The translations under genes and the position numbers were made by a program. From Clostridia bacterium (GTDB taxonomy: Bacteria > Bacillota > Clostridia > UBA1381 > UBA9506): DNA of 34,776 bases. The stretch covers positions 1-34,776 of the forward strand of contig JAFQLU010000089.1 in the NCBI GenBank assembly GCA_017396465.1. Direction: 5' to 3'. Numbering within the stretch: position 1 is the stretch's first letter; every line of letters begins with the position of its first letter. This document shows positions 14,929-24,827 of the stretch, piece by piece. The notes under the pieces are model-generated. The model was not told where the DNA came from, did no database searches, and worked only from the letters and a program-made list of their open reading frames with translations.

Positions 14929-17895
14929 TTACTTGCTGATTTCTAATGTTTTCATATTGATTTTGTGAATCCTTAAGGCTTCCGACGCATCTCTTCTGTG
15001 CTGATGGGCTAAAATCACATCTTTATCCATCTTACCGGTTTCAATCCCATACCCTTCAAACACGCGGGTTTCCCCGGTTTCGGTATCTGCCATTTTCAGG
15101 TAGAAGGAACCAACCGTATGCTCTAAAAAGAAGAATATTCTGTTTTCATACACGCCAACAATCCCTAACGAAAAATCAGACATGTCTCCACTGTAATCAA
15201 AATCTTTTTTGATTTTTGCAGGAACAGTTTCTGTATAAACCACCTGTTCCGTTCCATCCTTCAGATTTTTGCGGATAACAGACATTCCCTTGCCGTAATA
15301 CACCACCTGTCCGTTTGTTACAACCATGCCGGAATTTGTGCCTTTTACCAAGGCCTTTTTCATTCCGTTTTCTTTTTTATAAAGTGTCTGTCCGTCCAGA
15401 TAATAATGGGCATTGCCTATCGTCACACCCTGATAATTCACGGTTTCAAATGCGATATTTTCCGGATCCATAGATATATGTATCTGTGTGTCTGCATCTC
15501 CTACCGCTGCCATGGACCAGTAGGGGTAATACTGTTCCCGTTCTGCCGCAACACCATGCTCCTGCTCGGATTCTATCTTCATCTCATAGTAGCCGTTTCC
15601 GTCTGCCGCCGTCACATGATTTCCAATCGTTACGTCGGCACCGGGCAGCTTTTCCCCGGTTTTACTGTCTGTGACATAGCCGGAAACTTTCACATACTTC
15701 GGTGTAAGTACAAAGGATTCCCGCGTTTCCTTTTGCAGAACAGACAGGCTTTTTTCCGATGGCTTATGCTCGTTTTCAAAAGCCGTAATGCTCCAGCCGC
15801 CTTCTTCTAAAAACATTTCATAAGAACCCGTTCCATCTGCAGTAGCCGTTTGATTTTGCGCAAGTATATTCTTTTTTCTGCTTAAATATGCAGAAACCGA
15901 TTTTGCATGAACAACGCTTCCGGGAAGCACCTTGCCGGTATTTTTTTCCGTAACGGTTCCGGTCACCCGCATCTGCTTGTGTGGGCAGGCATCCATCGCA
16001 AAATCCGTCCCCCATTCCCCAATGGAAAAATACCAGGGAGAGAACACAAATGTAAATCCGCCGCTGATTTCCTTCACCTTTTTGCCGAAAATACTTTCCA
16101 CAAATTCATTCAGTTCATCCGCCAGCCCTATCGTGAATCGGTCATAAGAATAAATATCACCTTGCACACAGAAAGAACAACTGTGGCGTACGCCGTTTTT
16201 ATCCGGCGTCTGATTGTTTTCGTAAGAAGCTCCGTCTGATGAGACAGAAGTCTTTTTCTCTACAATCGTTTTTCCTTCTACGCCCAGTCCCATATCTGCC
16301 GTAATTTCCAAAATGTCCGGGCCTTCAATTTCCTCTTTGAACAAGGTAAAGTCTTTCAATCCCAGTGTTGCTTCTATGCTGGGACCTATCTCAAGTCTTC
16401 CTTCTGCATCCGCTTCCATTCCTGCGGAAAAGTCTGTGTCGGAATAGGTTTTAAATTTTCCGTCCAGAAGTTCTCCTCCGACCTGACTTTTGAGATTCGC
16501 CGTCGCTTCCACTTTGAATTCACCGCTTACCGATGCTACAATATAGGGTGTCACCTCCACGGTAATGGGGCCGGAAACAATAAATTCTATTGTGGGAAGT
16601 TCTATTTTATTTGTTGCGCCTTTATTGATAGCATATCCGGCAACAGCATCGATATTGCTGCTCACCTCCGCTTTGGCATACACGTCAACATCCAGATTTT
16701 CACCGGACAGCACCACATCCAAAAGAATGTTCATATCCATATTCAACGATGCATATGCACCTGTTTTATCTTTAAAATTCGGTGTTTCCAGCTTGAATTT
16801 CTGACTTGCAGAACCACTTGGAGACACATTCCAGTAAAGCTTTCCGTCTTTCCATTTCGCTTCTGCGGAAACTTCACCTTTGGCAGTTGCCGAAACTTCA
16901 CCTTTCTTTTTCGCATCGTCTCCGCTTTTTATGCCGGAAACATCACTGACCGTATATCCGCTTTTTTTCAGTTCTGCCGCTGTAGGAGAAACCACAGCAG
17001 ATATATCCATGCTATCCAGAACCTCCGAAAGTCCGGGAGCGGTTACGCCAACCGTTACCTTATCTCCATTTCGTTTCACACTGTCAATCTTCACCAGAAT
17101 TTCGTCAGTCTGCCCGCTTGCAGGCATATAAAGCACATCCCCTTGTGCGAGAGAAGCCACCACCTCACAGGGGTTGGAGAATGTAACCGTTTTCTTGACG
17201 GAATCCAATGCTTCTATCTTGTTATATTCCCCGGTTTGCGCAAACTTCACGCTTTTTTTCAGAACAATTTCATTTGCCGAATTTTCACGCAACACACCAA
17301 ACTGCGGTTTCGCTTTCATGGTTCTTGCAATTAACGCCGCAGCCTCGGCACGCGTTACCGTGTTTTCCGGACGGAAGCTACCGTCTTCATAACCGGTAAT
17401 AATTCCTTCCTCTGCCGCAACTGCAACAGCACTTTTCTGTTCTTCGTCCGTAACATCGCTAAACACACAAACTGTGTCATTGCTTATGCCGATTCCCTGT
17501 GCAATCCATACTGCCGCCTCACCACGCGTCATCGGTGCATCCGGATAAAAATAGTTCCCTTCCCTTTGCACAATACCGCTTATAACACCACAGGTAACGT
17601 AAGGCGTGTACCAGCTTTGGGCCGCTGTATCATAAAACATGGGTTCATAGGTTTTTCCGTCATCAAAATCCCCAAGAGCACAAGTCAGGAGCTTAATAAA
17701 CTGTGCACGTGTCAGTTTTTCGTTGGGTGCATAGTTACCGTCACCCACGCCGTTGATAATTCCACGGTCGGACAACATGTCTATCGTTTCATAAGCCCAA
17801 TGTTCCCGGGGTACATCCTGAAACTGCAATGCACCTGCCGCTTCGGTAAATAACATGATGATAAAAAGGCTTAACGCCGCTATTCTTTTTTTCAT
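14929..17895 (-). CDS. SLH-domain surface protein with carboxypeptidase-regulatory-like domains
   Basis: A 988-aa exported cell-wall protein. Signal peptide (1-22), then three S-layer homology repeats at about 23-73, 85-135 and 140-192. They are marked by FQDVPREHWAYE, LTRAQFIKLL, MTRGEAAVWIA, GYEDGSFRPENTVTRAEAAALIA; SLH repeats bind pyruvylated secondary wall polymer. A long beta-rich, low-cysteine region (about 215-620) with alternating strands follows, then a small cysteine cluster (CSFC near 580, CPHK near 635). Two carboxypeptidase-regulatory-like beta domains come next (about 640-735 and 738-815: VTGTVTEKNTGKVLPG, VSGYVTDSKTGEKLPG). A C-terminal propeller-like region (HYYLDGQTLYKK) ends the protein. 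A longer frame reaches 18015 inside ispF, but the signal peptide and AGGAG before the ATG at 17895 fix the start. Ligand unknown. It follows ispF by 23 bases. Confidence 0.88.
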   Translation of the reverse strand: MKKRIAALSLFIIMLFTEAAGALQFQDVPREHWAYETIDMLSDRGIINGVGDGNYAPNEKLTRAQFIKLLTCALGDFDDGKTYEPMFYDTAAQSWYTPYVTCGVISGIVQREGNYFYPDAPMTRGEAAVWIAQGIGISNDTVCVFSDVTDEEQKSAVAVAAEEGIITGYEDGSFRPENTVTRAEAAALIARTMKAKPQFGVLRENSANEIVLKKSVKFAQTGEYNKIEALDSVKKTVTFSNPCEVVASLAQGDVLYMPASGQTDEILVKIDSVKRNGDKVTVGVTAPGLSEVLDSMDISAVVSPTAAELKKSGYTVSDVSGIKSGDDAKKKGEVSATAKGEVSAEAKWKDGKLYWNVSPSGSASQKFKLETPNFKDKTGAYASLNMDMNILLDVVLSGENLDVDVYAKAEVSSNIDAVAGYAINKGATNKIELPTIEFIVSGPITVEVTPYIVASVSGEFKVEATANLKSQVGGELLDGKFKTYSDTDFSAGMEADAEGRLEIGPSIEATLGLKDFTLFKEEIEGPDILEITADMGLGVEGKTIVEKKTSVSSDGASYENNQTPDKNGVRHSCSFCVQGDIYSYDRFTIGLADELNEFVESIFGKKVKEISGGFTFVFSPWYFSIGEWGTDFAMDACPHKQMRVTGTVTEKNTGKVLPGSVVHAKSVSAYLSRKKNILAQNQTATADGTGSYEMFLEEGGWSITAFENEHKPSEKSLSVLQKETRESFVLTPKYVKVSGYVTDSKTGEKLPGADVTIGNHVTAADGNGYYEMKIESEQEHGVAAEREQYYPYWSMAAVGDADTQIHISMDPENIAFETVNYQGVTIGNAHYYLDGQTLYKKENGMKKALVKGTNSGMVVTNGQVVYYGKGMSVIRKNLKDGTEQVVYTETVPAKIKKDFDYSGDMSDFSLGIVGVYENRIFFFLEHTVGSFYLKMADTETGETRVFEGYGIETGKMDKDVILAHQHRRDASEALRIHKINMKTLEISK

Positions 17896-17918
17896 GGTTC
17901 TATTCTCCTGAGATGATG

Positions 17919-18395
17919 TTATTTTGTTATAATGCAAACACTTTCCGCCGCGATGCCCTCGCCTCTTCCGGGAAAGCCCAGTTTTTCCGTTGTGGTGGCT
18001 TTCACGTTTACGCAATCTGCATCTATGCCCAAGGTTTTGGCTATATTTTCTTTCATTTGAGGAATATAAGGCAAAAGCTTCGGTTTCTGGGCAATGATTG
18101 TGATATCAATATTGGAAACCGCGTATCCTTTTTCCGTCAGCAAATCACGCACATGTGCCATCAGCTTTAAGCTGTCGGCGCCGCGGTATGCTTCGTCTGT
18201 GTCGGGAAAATGCTTTCCGATATCGCCCATTGCCGCCGCACCCAAAAGTGCGTCCATAGCCGCATGGGTTGCCACATCAGCGTCAGAATGCCCTAAAAGT
18301 CCTTTTTCGTAAGGAATCTCCACGCCGCAAAGAATCAGTTTTCTGTCTTCCACCAGTTTATGCACGTCAAACCCGTGCCCTGCTCGAACCATCAT
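17919..18395 (-). CDS. ispF: 2-C-methyl-D-erythritol 2,4-cyclodiphosphate synthase
   Basis: A 158-aa protein of the IspF family, which closes 4-diphosphocytidyl-2-C-methylerythritol 2-phosphate to the cyclic diphosphate with loss of CMP in the MEP isoprenoid pathway. It has the zinc ligand motif GHGFDVH at the N-terminus, GHSDADV, then [11 protein letters not shown], and the C-terminal [20 protein letters not shown] longer frame to 18515 lies inside ispD and is unlike IspF. The ATG at 18395 overlaps the ispD stop as ATGA and has GGAGG upstream, so the two are translationally coupled. Normal length. Confidence 0.96.
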   Translation of the reverse strand: MMVRAGHGFDVHKLVEDRKLILCGVEIPYEKGLLGHSDADVATHAAMDALLGAAAMGDIGKHFPDTDEAYRGADSLKLMAHVRDLLTEKGYAVSNIDITIIAQKPKLLPYIPQMKENIAKTLGIDADCVNVKATTTEKLGFPGRGEGIAAESVCIITK

Positions 18396-19093
18396 GTTCT
18401 TTCCTCCAATAAGCTTTCTGCAATCACGATATCCTCCGGCGTTGTTACCTTGATGTTGCGGTATGAGCCTTCCACCACGCGAATGCGCACGCCCAGCCGT
18501 TCCACCAGAGAGCAATCGTCGGTTGCCTGTGCCAGAATATCTTCCTCCGCCTCGTAAGCCTTCAGGATAATATCTTTCCCAAACACCTGCGGTGTCTGGA
18601 TTTCAAACATCACACTGCGATCTACCGTTTCTGTGATAAATCCGTTTTCGTCTGCCTGCTTCAAGGTGCATTTCGGGCGGACGCCAACCGCCGCCGCGCC
18701 TCCTTTGGCGGCTTCCACCACCGCATTATGGATATGCTTCTCCTCAATTAAAGGTCTTGCGCCGTCATGTACGGCAACAACCGTAGCTTCCTTTGATACG
18801 GCAGACAATGCCGATTTCACCGATGCAGCACGATGTGCGCCTCCGCGGACAATGGTCGAAAGCTTTGAGATAGCATATTCTTCCGCTATACGCCTCAGCT
18901 CCATCATATCCTCTTCTCTTGCAGAAAGGATGATTTCGTCAATCAATTCACTTTGTTCCAATGCCATCAGCGTATATGCGATAACAGGCCTTCCGGCAAG
19001 CTCTAAAAACAGCTTGTTTTTTTCTGCTCCCATTCTGCTTCCCGAGCCGCCCGCCGCAACAATACAGCTGACAAATTCATTTTTACTTTTCAT
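18392..19093 (-). CDS. ispD: 2-C-methyl-D-erythritol 4-phosphate cytidylyltransferase
   Basis: A 233-aa cytidylyltransferase that transfers CMP from CTP to methylerythritol phosphate. The nucleotide-binding N-terminus [20 protein letters not shown] carries the conserved GxGxRMG and lysine. VHDGARPLI, the [17 protein letters not shown] substrate loop and TDDCSLVE follow. GGGAGG lies six bases before the ATG at 19093; the in-frame TTG two codons earlier abuts that site and cannot be the start. It lies 16 bases after uvrA and overlaps ispF by four bases. It catalyses the step three before IspF's product and is next to its pathway partner, as in many bacteria. Confidence 0.96.
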   Translation of the reverse strand: MKSKNEFVSCIVAAGGSGSRMGAEKNKLFLELAGRPVIAYTLMALEQSELIDEIILSAREEDMMELRRIAEEYAISKLSTIVRGGAHRAASVKSALSAVSKEATVVAVHDGARPLIEEKHIHNAVVEAAKGGAAAVGVRPKCTLKQADENGFITETVDRSVMFEIQTPQVFGKDIILKAYEAEEDILAQATDDCSLVERLGVRIRVVEGSYRNIKVTTPEDIVIAESLLEERT

Positions 19094-19109
19094 ATCCAAC
19101 CTCCCGGTG

Positions 19110-21950
19110 TTATTTCCGGTTTTGCTTATCCATATGAAGCTTTAAAAATTCTCCCGTGTAGGAGTCTTTTACCTGAATGACTTCCTCCGGCGTTCCCGTT
19201 GCCACAACGGTGCCGCCCTTGTCGCCACCCTCGGGTCCTAAATCGATGATATAGTCTGCCGTTTTGATAACATCCAGGTTATGCTCAATCACCAAAACCG
19301 TGTTTCCGTTTTCCACCAGACGATCTAAAACCTCAAGTAGTTTATGCACATCTGCCGAATGAAGACCGGTCGTGGGTTCATCTAAGATGTAAAGGGTTTT
19401 GCCTGTTCCCCGTCTTGACAGTTCGGTGGAAAGCTTTACTCTTTGCGCCTCACCACCGGAAAGCTGTGTGGAGGGCTGACCCAGTTTCACATAGGAAAGA
19501 CCTACATCGTAGAGCGTTTGCAATTTCCGTTGAATCTTCGGATGCGCCGAGAAAAATTCCAGCCCCTCCTCCACGGTCATATCCAAAACCTCGTAAATGT
19601 TCTTGCCTTTATACCGTACCTCTAAGGTCTCTCTGTTATAGCGTTTGCCTTTACACACCTCGCAAGGAACAAACACATCGGGCAGAAAGTGCATTTCAAT
19701 CTTGATGATACCGTCACCGGAGCAGGCTTCGCATCTGCCGCCTTTTACATTAAAGCTGAATCTGCCGGATTTATAGCCGCGCATTTTCGCTTCGTTGGTG
19801 GATGCAAACAGCTCACGGATATCGCCGAACACACCGGTGTAGGTCGCAGGGTTGGAACGGGGCGTTCTGCCGATAGGCGACTGGTCGATATCGATGATTT
19901 TATCTAAATTCTCAATACCCTTCATTTCCCGGAACTTACCGGGAACGGCATAGGCACGATTTAATGTTTTAGAAAGATATTTATTGATGATTTCGTTGAC
20001 CAAGGAGGATTTTCCCGAACCGGATACACCGGTCACGCAGGTAAAGGTGCCCAGCGGAATTTCCACATCCACATCCTTTAAATTATTTTCCGCGCAGCCC
20101 AAGAAGGAAATGGATTTCCCGTTGCCTTTTCTGCGCGTTTTGGGAATGGGAATCTGCTTTCTGCCGCTTAAATACTGTCCGGTTACAGAGCCTTCGCACG
20201 CCATAATATCCTCTGCCGTACCCTTTGCAACAATCTCACCGCCGTGTACTCCGGCACCGGGGCCCACATCCACAAGATAGTCCGCCTCCAGCATAGTGTC
20301 CTCGTCATGCTCCACCACGACTAAGGTGTTTCCTAAATTTGTCAGCCTGCGAAGGGTTGCCAAAAGCTTATTGTTGTCCCTCTGATGCAGACCGATAGAG
20401 GGTTCGTCCAAGATATACAAAACGCCCATCAGTCCTGAGCCGATTTGCGTTGCCAGACGGATTCGCTGCGCTTCACCGCCGGAAAGTGTGCCGGAAGAAC
20501 GCGCAAGCGTCAGGTATTCTAAACCAACATTACACAAAAAGCCGATCCGTTCGTTGATTTCCTTTAAAACCAGCTCTGCAATCTGCTTTTCTCTGTCCGT
20601 GAGGGTGAGGTTTAAGAAAAAGTCTCTTGCCTTTTCCACCGACAGATTGGTAACCTCATCAATATTTTTGCCTCCCACGGTAACCGCCAAAACATCAGGG
20701 CGCAGCCTTTTTCCGTGACATTCGGGACACAGCTCAAACCGCATCATTTTCTCGATTTCCGCTTTGGCGTATTCACTGTTTGTGTCGCGGTATCTGCGTT
20801 CTAAATTTCCGATGATACCCTCAAACGCCGCATAGTAACGGGATGTGCCGTAGGAACGCTTTAGATACAGTTCCAACCGTTCGCCGCGCGTACCGTAAAG
20901 AAGTGCATCCAGCGCTTCCTTGCTGAAATCGCGGATTTTGGTGTCCATGTCAAAACCGTACCGTTTGCCCAGGGCAGAAAAATACATGTGTCCCATGGAT
21001 TCTTCATTATCAGAGGTTCCCCAGCCGCTGGCGGTGATACCGCCTTCGTTGATGCTACGGTCAAAATCCAGCACCAGATCCGGTGAAACCTTCATCATGC
21101 TGCCGATACCGGCACAGCAGGGGCACGCACCCATGGGGTTGTTAAAGGAAAACATACGCGGTGCCAGCTCTTCCATGCTGATGCCGCACTCATCACAGGC
21201 ATAGTTCTGGGAGAACATCAGTTCTTCTCCGTCGATGATATCAATCACCACAATACCGGAGGAAAGAGATGCCGCTGTTTCTAAAGAATCGGTCAGTCGC
21301 TGTTCGATTCCCTCTTTGAGCACTAAACGGTCAATCACGATTTCCACCGTATGCTTTTTATTTTTCTCCAGCTTAATTTCTTCCGAAAGGTCGTATATCA
21401 AGCCATCCACCCGCACGCGGACATAACCGTTTTTCTTTGCATCGGTGAATAGCTTTGTGTGCTCGCCTTTTTTGCCGCGGACAATGGGTGCCAACACCTG
21501 AAACTTGGTTTTTTCGGGCAACTCCTTGATTTTATCCACAATCTGGTCGATGGTCTGCTTTTTAATTTCTTTGCCGCATTTGGGGCAATGAGGAATGCCC
21601 ACTCTTGCGTACAGAAGACGCAGATAATCGTAAATTTCCGTTACAGTACCCACCGTGGAACGGGGGTTTTTGGATGTGGTTTTCTGGTCAATACTGATGG
21701 CAGGAGATAAGCCGTCAATATACTCTACGTCCGGCTTTTCCATCTGTCCCAAAAACATACGGGCATAGGAAGAAAGAGACTCTACATACCGTCTCTGCCC
21801 CTCGGCGTATAAGGTATCAAAGGCAAGGGAGGATTTTCCCGAGCCGGAGATTCCCGTAAACACCACAAATTTGTCTCTTGGGATTTCCAGATCCACATTT
21901 TTTAAATTGTGCTCTTTGGCACCTTTGATATAAATTCGTTTTTCCGACAT
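19110..21950 (-). CDS. uvrA: Excinuclease ABC subunit A
   Basis: A 946-aa nucleotide excision repair protein that scans DNA for lesions and loads UvrB. Two ABC ATPase halves are seen: Walker [16 protein letters not shown] near residue 30 and [14 protein letters not shown] near 640, with signature motifs [12 protein letters not shown] and [12 protein letters not shown], and [13 protein letters not shown] and [10 protein letters not shown] Walker B segments. The zinc modules are present ([13 protein letters not shown]...[12 protein letters not shown]...[10 protein letters not shown]). ATG at 21950 with AAGGAG nine bases upstream gives [19 protein letters not shown]; the frame extension to 21980 is rejected. 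Full family length. uvrB is not nearby. It lies 13 bases after the 437-aa gene, in one probable operon. Confidence 0.98.
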   Translation of the reverse strand: MSEKRIYIKGAKEHNLKNVDLEIPRDKFVVFTGISGSGKSSLAFDTLYAEGQRRYVESLSSYARMFLGQMEKPDVEYIDGLSPAISIDQKTTSKNPRSTVGTVTEIYDYLRLLYARVGIPHCPKCGKEIKKQTIDQIVDKIKELPEKTKFQVLAPIVRGKKGEHTKLFTDAKKNGYVRVRVDGLIYDLSEEIKLEKNKKHTVEIVIDRLVLKEGIEQRLTDSLETAASLSSGIVVIDIIDGEELMFSQNYACDECGISMEELAPRMFSFNNPMGACPCCAGIGSMMKVSPDLVLDFDRSINEGGITASGWGTSDNEESMGHMYFSALGKRYGFDMDTKIRDFSKEALDALLYGTRGERLELYLKRSYGTSRYYAAFEGIIGNLERRYRDTNSEYAKAEIEKMMRFELCPECHGKRLRPDVLAVTVGGKNIDEVTNLSVEKARDFFLNLTLTDREKQIAELVLKEINERIGFLCNVGLEYLTLARSSGTLSGGEAQRIRLATQIGSGLMGVLYILDEPSIGLHQRDNNKLLATLRRLTNLGNTLVVVEHDEDTMLEADYLVDVGPGAGVHGGEIVAKGTAEDIMACEGSVTGQYLSGRKQIPIPKTRRKGNGKSISFLGCAENNLKDVDVEIPLGTFTCVTGVSGSGKSSLVNEIINKYLSKTLNRAYAVPGKFREMKGIENLDKIIDIDQSPIGRTPRSNPATYTGVFGDIRELFASTNEAKMRGYKSGRFSFNVKGGRCEACSGDGIIKIEMHFLPDVFVPCEVCKGKRYNRETLEVRYKGKNIYEVLDMTVEEGLEFFSAHPKIQRKLQTLYDVGLSYVKLGQPSTQLSGGEAQRVKLSTELSRRGTGKTLYILDEPTTGLHSADVHKLLEVLDRLVENGNTVLVIEHNLDVIKTADYIIDLGPEGGDKGGTVVATGTPEEVIQVKDSYTGEFLKLHMDKQNRK

Positions 21951-21963
21951 ACTTTTTATCTCC

Positions 21964-23277
21964 TTAGTCCGATACCGCAATCATAAACATCAGCTGCGTT
22001 GTCAGCTCCGATAATTTCTGATTGGTCTTTTCCGCAACCTCTTCTTTTGCAGTTTCATCCAGCTCTGCCAGCATCACACATTCTGCCGGTACTTCGGCTG
22101 TGCAACCGGAAACATCTGTATCCGTATGGGATACCACAGATATCGTCACCATTTTCTTGTCTGTTTCCGACGGTGATTTGGAATATTCATTCACATCCAT
22201 AGTGAAAAGGGTTGCACTTTCCGTCAAAGTTCCTTCTGTTTTGATGCTCCGTTCTAACATAAAGTTCGGAACGCCATCTGTATAGGGGACGAGACGGTAA
22301 CTGCCATCCTGATGCGCTGTAAATTCCAATACAGGTGCGTTTTCCGCCGAAAGAAGCAGGCTGTCCGATATCACGCGGCGGTCTTCGTCAATCAGGACTG
22401 TCAGCTTAAGCTGCATCTTTTTTTCTGCCAAATCCATCAGGAAGGTTTGCAGTGCCTCGTCGTAATCCGCCTCAAATTCAGCCTGAGAAACGGAAGGAAC
22501 TAAAAGCTCTGCTCCTGTATATGTGGCATGGATATTTTTGATAATTTGATCCCACTGTGTGTATAAAAAGTTTTTCAGCGCATAGTCTGATTTGATTTGA
22601 CTTACCACATCAGACAACAACCACGCCGCATCACCGGACAGAACAAGCTCTGTTCCCTGCTCCGTTTCCGTTCGGGAAAAAGCGCTGTCAGGAAGCATAC
22701 GATACAGCTCCATACCATAGGTTTTCAAATATTCAGAAAAAGTTTCTTTGTCTACGCCGTCTAAGATTTTCACATCCGTGCGGATACCCTGTCTGCCCAG
22801 CAAAAGCTCCCAAAGCTCTTTTGCTTCATCGGCGCAATAATATGTTCCGTCCGTCAACGCATCAGAGCCGACATAACTCAAACCACCGTTATTCACCCGC
22901 TCTGTTTGGAACAGTTCCTGCTCACCCATACGAAAGGCAAACCGGTAAACACCATCGCCCTCTACAAGAACGGACTGCTCTGTATGAATGGAAAGAGACT
23001 CCAATCTTTCCGTCAGGTCCGGTTCCACGAAGGCACCTTCCATATCCCAGGAAATATCCGTGCTTTTCTGAAAGAAAGGCGCTTCCTCCTGCTTTTCTTT
23101 GCCATGGAGGCTGTTATAATGCGCCAGCACAATCAGTTCCTTATCCGACGGGAACAGGTAGCGATACCCGACGTATCCTGCTAAAAGCACAATGATTCCC
23201 AGAATCACAAAGAGCGTAATCCACAATCCTTTTTTCTGTTTTTTTCTATTCTTTTTTTCTTCCGCCATTTCACTCAT
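21964..23277 (-). CDS. Unknown membrane-anchored extracytoplasmic protein
   Basis: A 437-aa protein I cannot assign to a family. The first 17 residues are lysine-rich, one strong hydrophobic helix covers about 18-40, and the rest (about 45-437) is soluble, acidic and mixed alpha/beta. The likely topology is N-in with the large domain outside. The body has no cysteine motif or catalytic signature I can name. It has paired features such as [20 protein letters not shown] and [12 protein letters not shown]-like segments typical of substrate-free scaffold or sensor domains. GGGAGG stands ten bases before the ATG at 23277. It is the first gene behind a good promoter and is followed by uvrA after 13 bases. 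That linkage looks positional rather than functional. Confidence 0.78.
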   Translation of the reverse strand: MSEMAEEKKNRKKQKKGLWITLFVILGIIVLLAGYVGYRYLFPSDKELIVLAHYNSLHGKEKQEEAPFFQKSTDISWDMEGAFVEPDLTERLESLSIHTEQSVLVEGDGVYRFAFRMGEQELFQTERVNNGGLSYVGSDALTDGTYYCADEAKELWELLLGRQGIRTDVKILDGVDKETFSEYLKTYGMELYRMLPDSAFSRTETEQGTELVLSGDAAWLLSDVVSQIKSDYALKNFLYTQWDQIIKNIHATYTGAELLVPSVSQAEFEADYDEALQTFLMDLAEKKMQLKLTVLIDEDRRVISDSLLLSAENAPVLEFTAHQDGSYRLVPYTDGVPNFMLERSIKTEGTLTESATLFTMDVNEYSKSPSETDKKMVTISVVSHTDTDVSGCTAEVPAECVMLAELDETAKEEVAEKTNQKLSELTTQLMFMIAVSD

Positions 23278-23311
23278 AATCTATATTCCTCCCATTTATA
23301 TCCTACTATAT

Positions 23312-23340
23312 ACTATACACCATCCGGCAAAAAAAATCAA
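23312..23340 (-). promoter_or_regulatory. Promoter of the 437-aa/uvrA/ispD/ispF/SLH operon
   Basis: On the minus strand: -35 TTGATT (23340-23335), exactly 17 bp, -10 TATAGT (23317-23312). The start would be near 23305, with a 28-base leader to the ATG at 23277. It is the only promoter-like pattern I found before the SLH gene. Confidence 0.6.
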
Positions 23341-23411
23341 TGTGTATTTTTTGTTTTCTTCGGTTAAAAATGAGTTTTTGGGGAAAACTATCCCTAAAGG
23401 GAGGCGCATGT

Positions 23412-23780
23412 ATGAGAAAGCCAAAGCATAATCTGTTTCTGCTTGCCGCAGGCGGCATCGTTGCCGGTTTCTTTAACGGCTTGTTCGGCAGCGGCGGCGG
23501 TACAATTATCGTTCCGTTTTTAGAAAAATTTCTGAAGCTGAATCCGCAAAAATCCCATGCCACCGCGATTTTTATCATATATGGTTTTACCGTAGTCAGC
23601 CTTTTGTTTTACGGATTTTCTCAAAGGCTTGACTTTGCTACTGCTTTCACCGTTTCCATCGGCGGTGTGGTGGGCGGCTTTTTGGGTGCAAAGCTTTTAA
23701 GCCGTCTTTCTTTTGCATCCATTCATAAAATTTTTGGTATTTTCATGCTGATTGCGGCAGGAAGGATGGTGTTTTTCTGA
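23412..23780 (+). CDS. TauE/SafE (TSUP) transporter, N-terminal half protein
   Basis: A 122-aa membrane protein with about four hydrophobic helices. It contains the family's repeat motif GFFNGLFGSGGGTIIVPFL near residue 20 and GGVVGGFLGAKLL near 88. Full TSUP exporters of sulfonates, sulfite or other organic anions are about 250 aa, with two such repeats in one chain. Here each repeat is a separate gene, and this is the first. The frame extends up to 23340, but GGGAGG seven bases before the ATG at 23412 and the family start MRKPKHNLFLLAAGG fix the start. Its TGA overlaps the next ATG as TGATG, so the halves are coupled and probably pair in the membrane. Substrate unknown. Confidence 0.88.
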   Translation: MRKPKHNLFLLAAGGIVAGFFNGLFGSGGGTIIVPFLEKFLKLNPQKSHATAIFIIYGFTVVSLLFYGFSQRLDFATAFTVSIGGVVGGFLGAKLLSRLSFASIHKIFGIFMLIAAGRMVFF

Positions 23781-24145
23781 TGCTCATTCTCATTCTTTCC
23801 GGTCTGTTCTCCGGCATCATCAGCGGCATGGGCATTGGCGGCGGAACCATTTTAATTCCCGCGCTCACCTTCTTTTCTTCCCTCGACCAACACACGGCGC
23901 AGGGCATCAATCTTCTGTATTTCTTACCTACCGCGGCAGTTGCACTCTTTGTGCACCGCAAAAACAATGCGGTGGAATGGAAGCTTGCCGTTCCCGTTAT
24001 GCTGTTTGGTATCATCGGCGCCTCCTTGGGCGCATGGCTTGCCCTTGCCATATCCCCCACACTTCTCCGCCGTTTTTTTGGAATATTCCTGTTTTTTATG
24101 GGCGGATATGAAATATACAAAGGATTTCAGAAAAACAAAACATAG
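23780..24145 (+). CDS. TauE/SafE (TSUP) transporter, C-terminal half protein
   Basis: A 121-aa membrane protein, the second half of the split TSUP transporter. It has about four helices and the same repeat motif as its partner, GLFSGIISGMGIGGGTILIPAL at the start and GIIGASLGAWLA near 75. It ends with a short basic tail. It begins one base before the end of the first half and is followed after 14 bases by a strong terminator, so the two form their own small operon. A frameshift of a single gene is less likely: the junction carries a proper stop and start, and each half is a complete repeat. Confidence 0.88.
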   Translation: MLILILSGLFSGIISGMGIGGGTILIPALTFFSSLDQHTAQGINLLYFLPTAAVALFVHRKNNAVEWKLAVPVMLFGIIGASLGAWLALAISPTLLRRFFGIFLFFMGGYEIYKGFQKNKT

Positions 24146-24159
24146 AATACAACTTCCCC

Positions 24160-24193
24160 AAAGCCGGATTTCCCCGGCTTTTTTTATTTTTTT
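24160..24193 (+). terminator. Rho-independent terminator of the TauE/SafE pair
   Basis: AAAGCCGG (24160-24167) pairs with CCGGCTTT (24174-24181) around a 6-base loop and is followed by TTTTATTTTTTT. This is a textbook plus-strand terminator. Confidence 0.9.
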
Positions 24194-24255
24194 GTCAAAA
24201 ACGCGATATAAAACATAAATATATGAAGTTTTTTTGAAAAAAATCGCTTTTTCTA

Positions 24256-24284
24256 TTTACGCCATGCGAAAAATATGGTATGAT
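24256..24284 (+). promoter_or_regulatory. Promoter of the yqeG-dxs-mnmE operon
   Basis: -35 TTTACG (24256-24261), exactly 17 bp, -10 TATGAT (24279-24284). The start would be near 24291, leaving a leader of about 33 bases to the TTG of yqeG. That is too short for a riboswitch. Confidence 0.6.
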
Positions 24285-24323
24285 AATATAGATATATTAT
24301 GAATTTCACTGAGGTGACATATT

Positions 24324-24827
24324 TTGAGTAAACTAAAACCCGATTATTATTACGACGACATATCTGAAATCCCCTTGCCTATGCTGAAGGAACAAGGCAT
24401 CCGTGCGGTGATTTGCGATCTGGATAACACGCTGGATTGTCACGAAACACCCACACCGTCTGAAAAGGCTCTTGCCTTTTTAAACGATTTGCGTTCCTTC
24501 GGCTTTGAAGTGTGTATCATTTCCAACGGCAAGCAGCCCCGGGTAGACCGCTATGTGCAGGGGCTTGGGATTCCCTATATTGCCAAAGCGGGCAAGCCTG
24601 CAAAAAAGAGCTATTTAAAGGCATTAAAGGCTGTGAAATGCAAGCCGAAGGCCGCGGCGTTTGTGGGCGACCAGATTTTCACCGACACCTGGGGTGCCAA
24701 CAGACTCGGCATCACCACCATTTTGGTGGAACCTATCAAATCCATCGAAAACCCCTTCTTCTATCCGAAGCGGTTTTTGGAAAAAATTCTGAAAGCAAAC
24801 ATCAAAAAGAGTGATTTACATGTATGA
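24324..24827 (+). CDS. yqeG: YqeG family HAD IIIA-type phosphatase
   Basis: A 167-aa haloacid dehalogenase-superfamily phosphatase. Motif I is CDLDNTLD (about 35-42), motif II IISNG (about 66-70), motif III the lysine in KPAKKSY, and motif IV GDQIFTDTWGANRLG (about 117-131). All catalytic residues are present. Family members act on small phosphates; the Bacillus subtilis YqeG substrate is related to phosphatidylglycerophosphate phosphatases (the eukaryotic relative GEP4/PTPMT-like role is established for yeast GEP4). A role in phosphatidylglycerol synthesis is therefore possible, which would complement pgsA, but this is inference. The start is TTG at 24324 with GAGGTG seven bases upstream. 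First gene of a six-gene plus operon; it overlaps dxs by eight bases. Confidence 0.9.
   Translation: MSKLKPDYYYDDISEIPLPMLKEQGIRAVICDLDNTLDCHETPTPSEKALAFLNDLRSFGFEVCIISNGKQPRVDRYVQGLGIPYIAKAGKPAKKSYLKALKAVKCKPKAAAFVGDQIFTDTWGANRLGITTILVEPIKSIENPFFYPKRFLEKILKANIKKSDLHV

Noticed and set aside
15406-15810. Plus-strand 134-codon frame opposite the SLH gene
   Set aside because: It lies fully inside a clear coding frame on the other strand, has no ribosome site and no recognisable protein features.
17896-18015. N-terminal extension of the SLH protein
   Set aside because: It would bury the signal peptide; AGGAG before 17895 sets the start.
18396-18515. N-terminal extension of ispF
   Set aside because: The extra 40 residues are the ispD reading region in another frame; the ATGA start at 18395 with GGAGG matches IspF proteins.
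23391-23402. TCCC/GGGA mini-hairpin over the ribosome site of the first TauE half
   Set aside because: Only four to five base pairs with a tiny loop; probably too weak to control translation.
24285-24323. Riboswitch (for example thiamine) before yqeG-dxs
   Set aside because: The leader is only about 33 bases and shows no aptamer-like conserved blocks.
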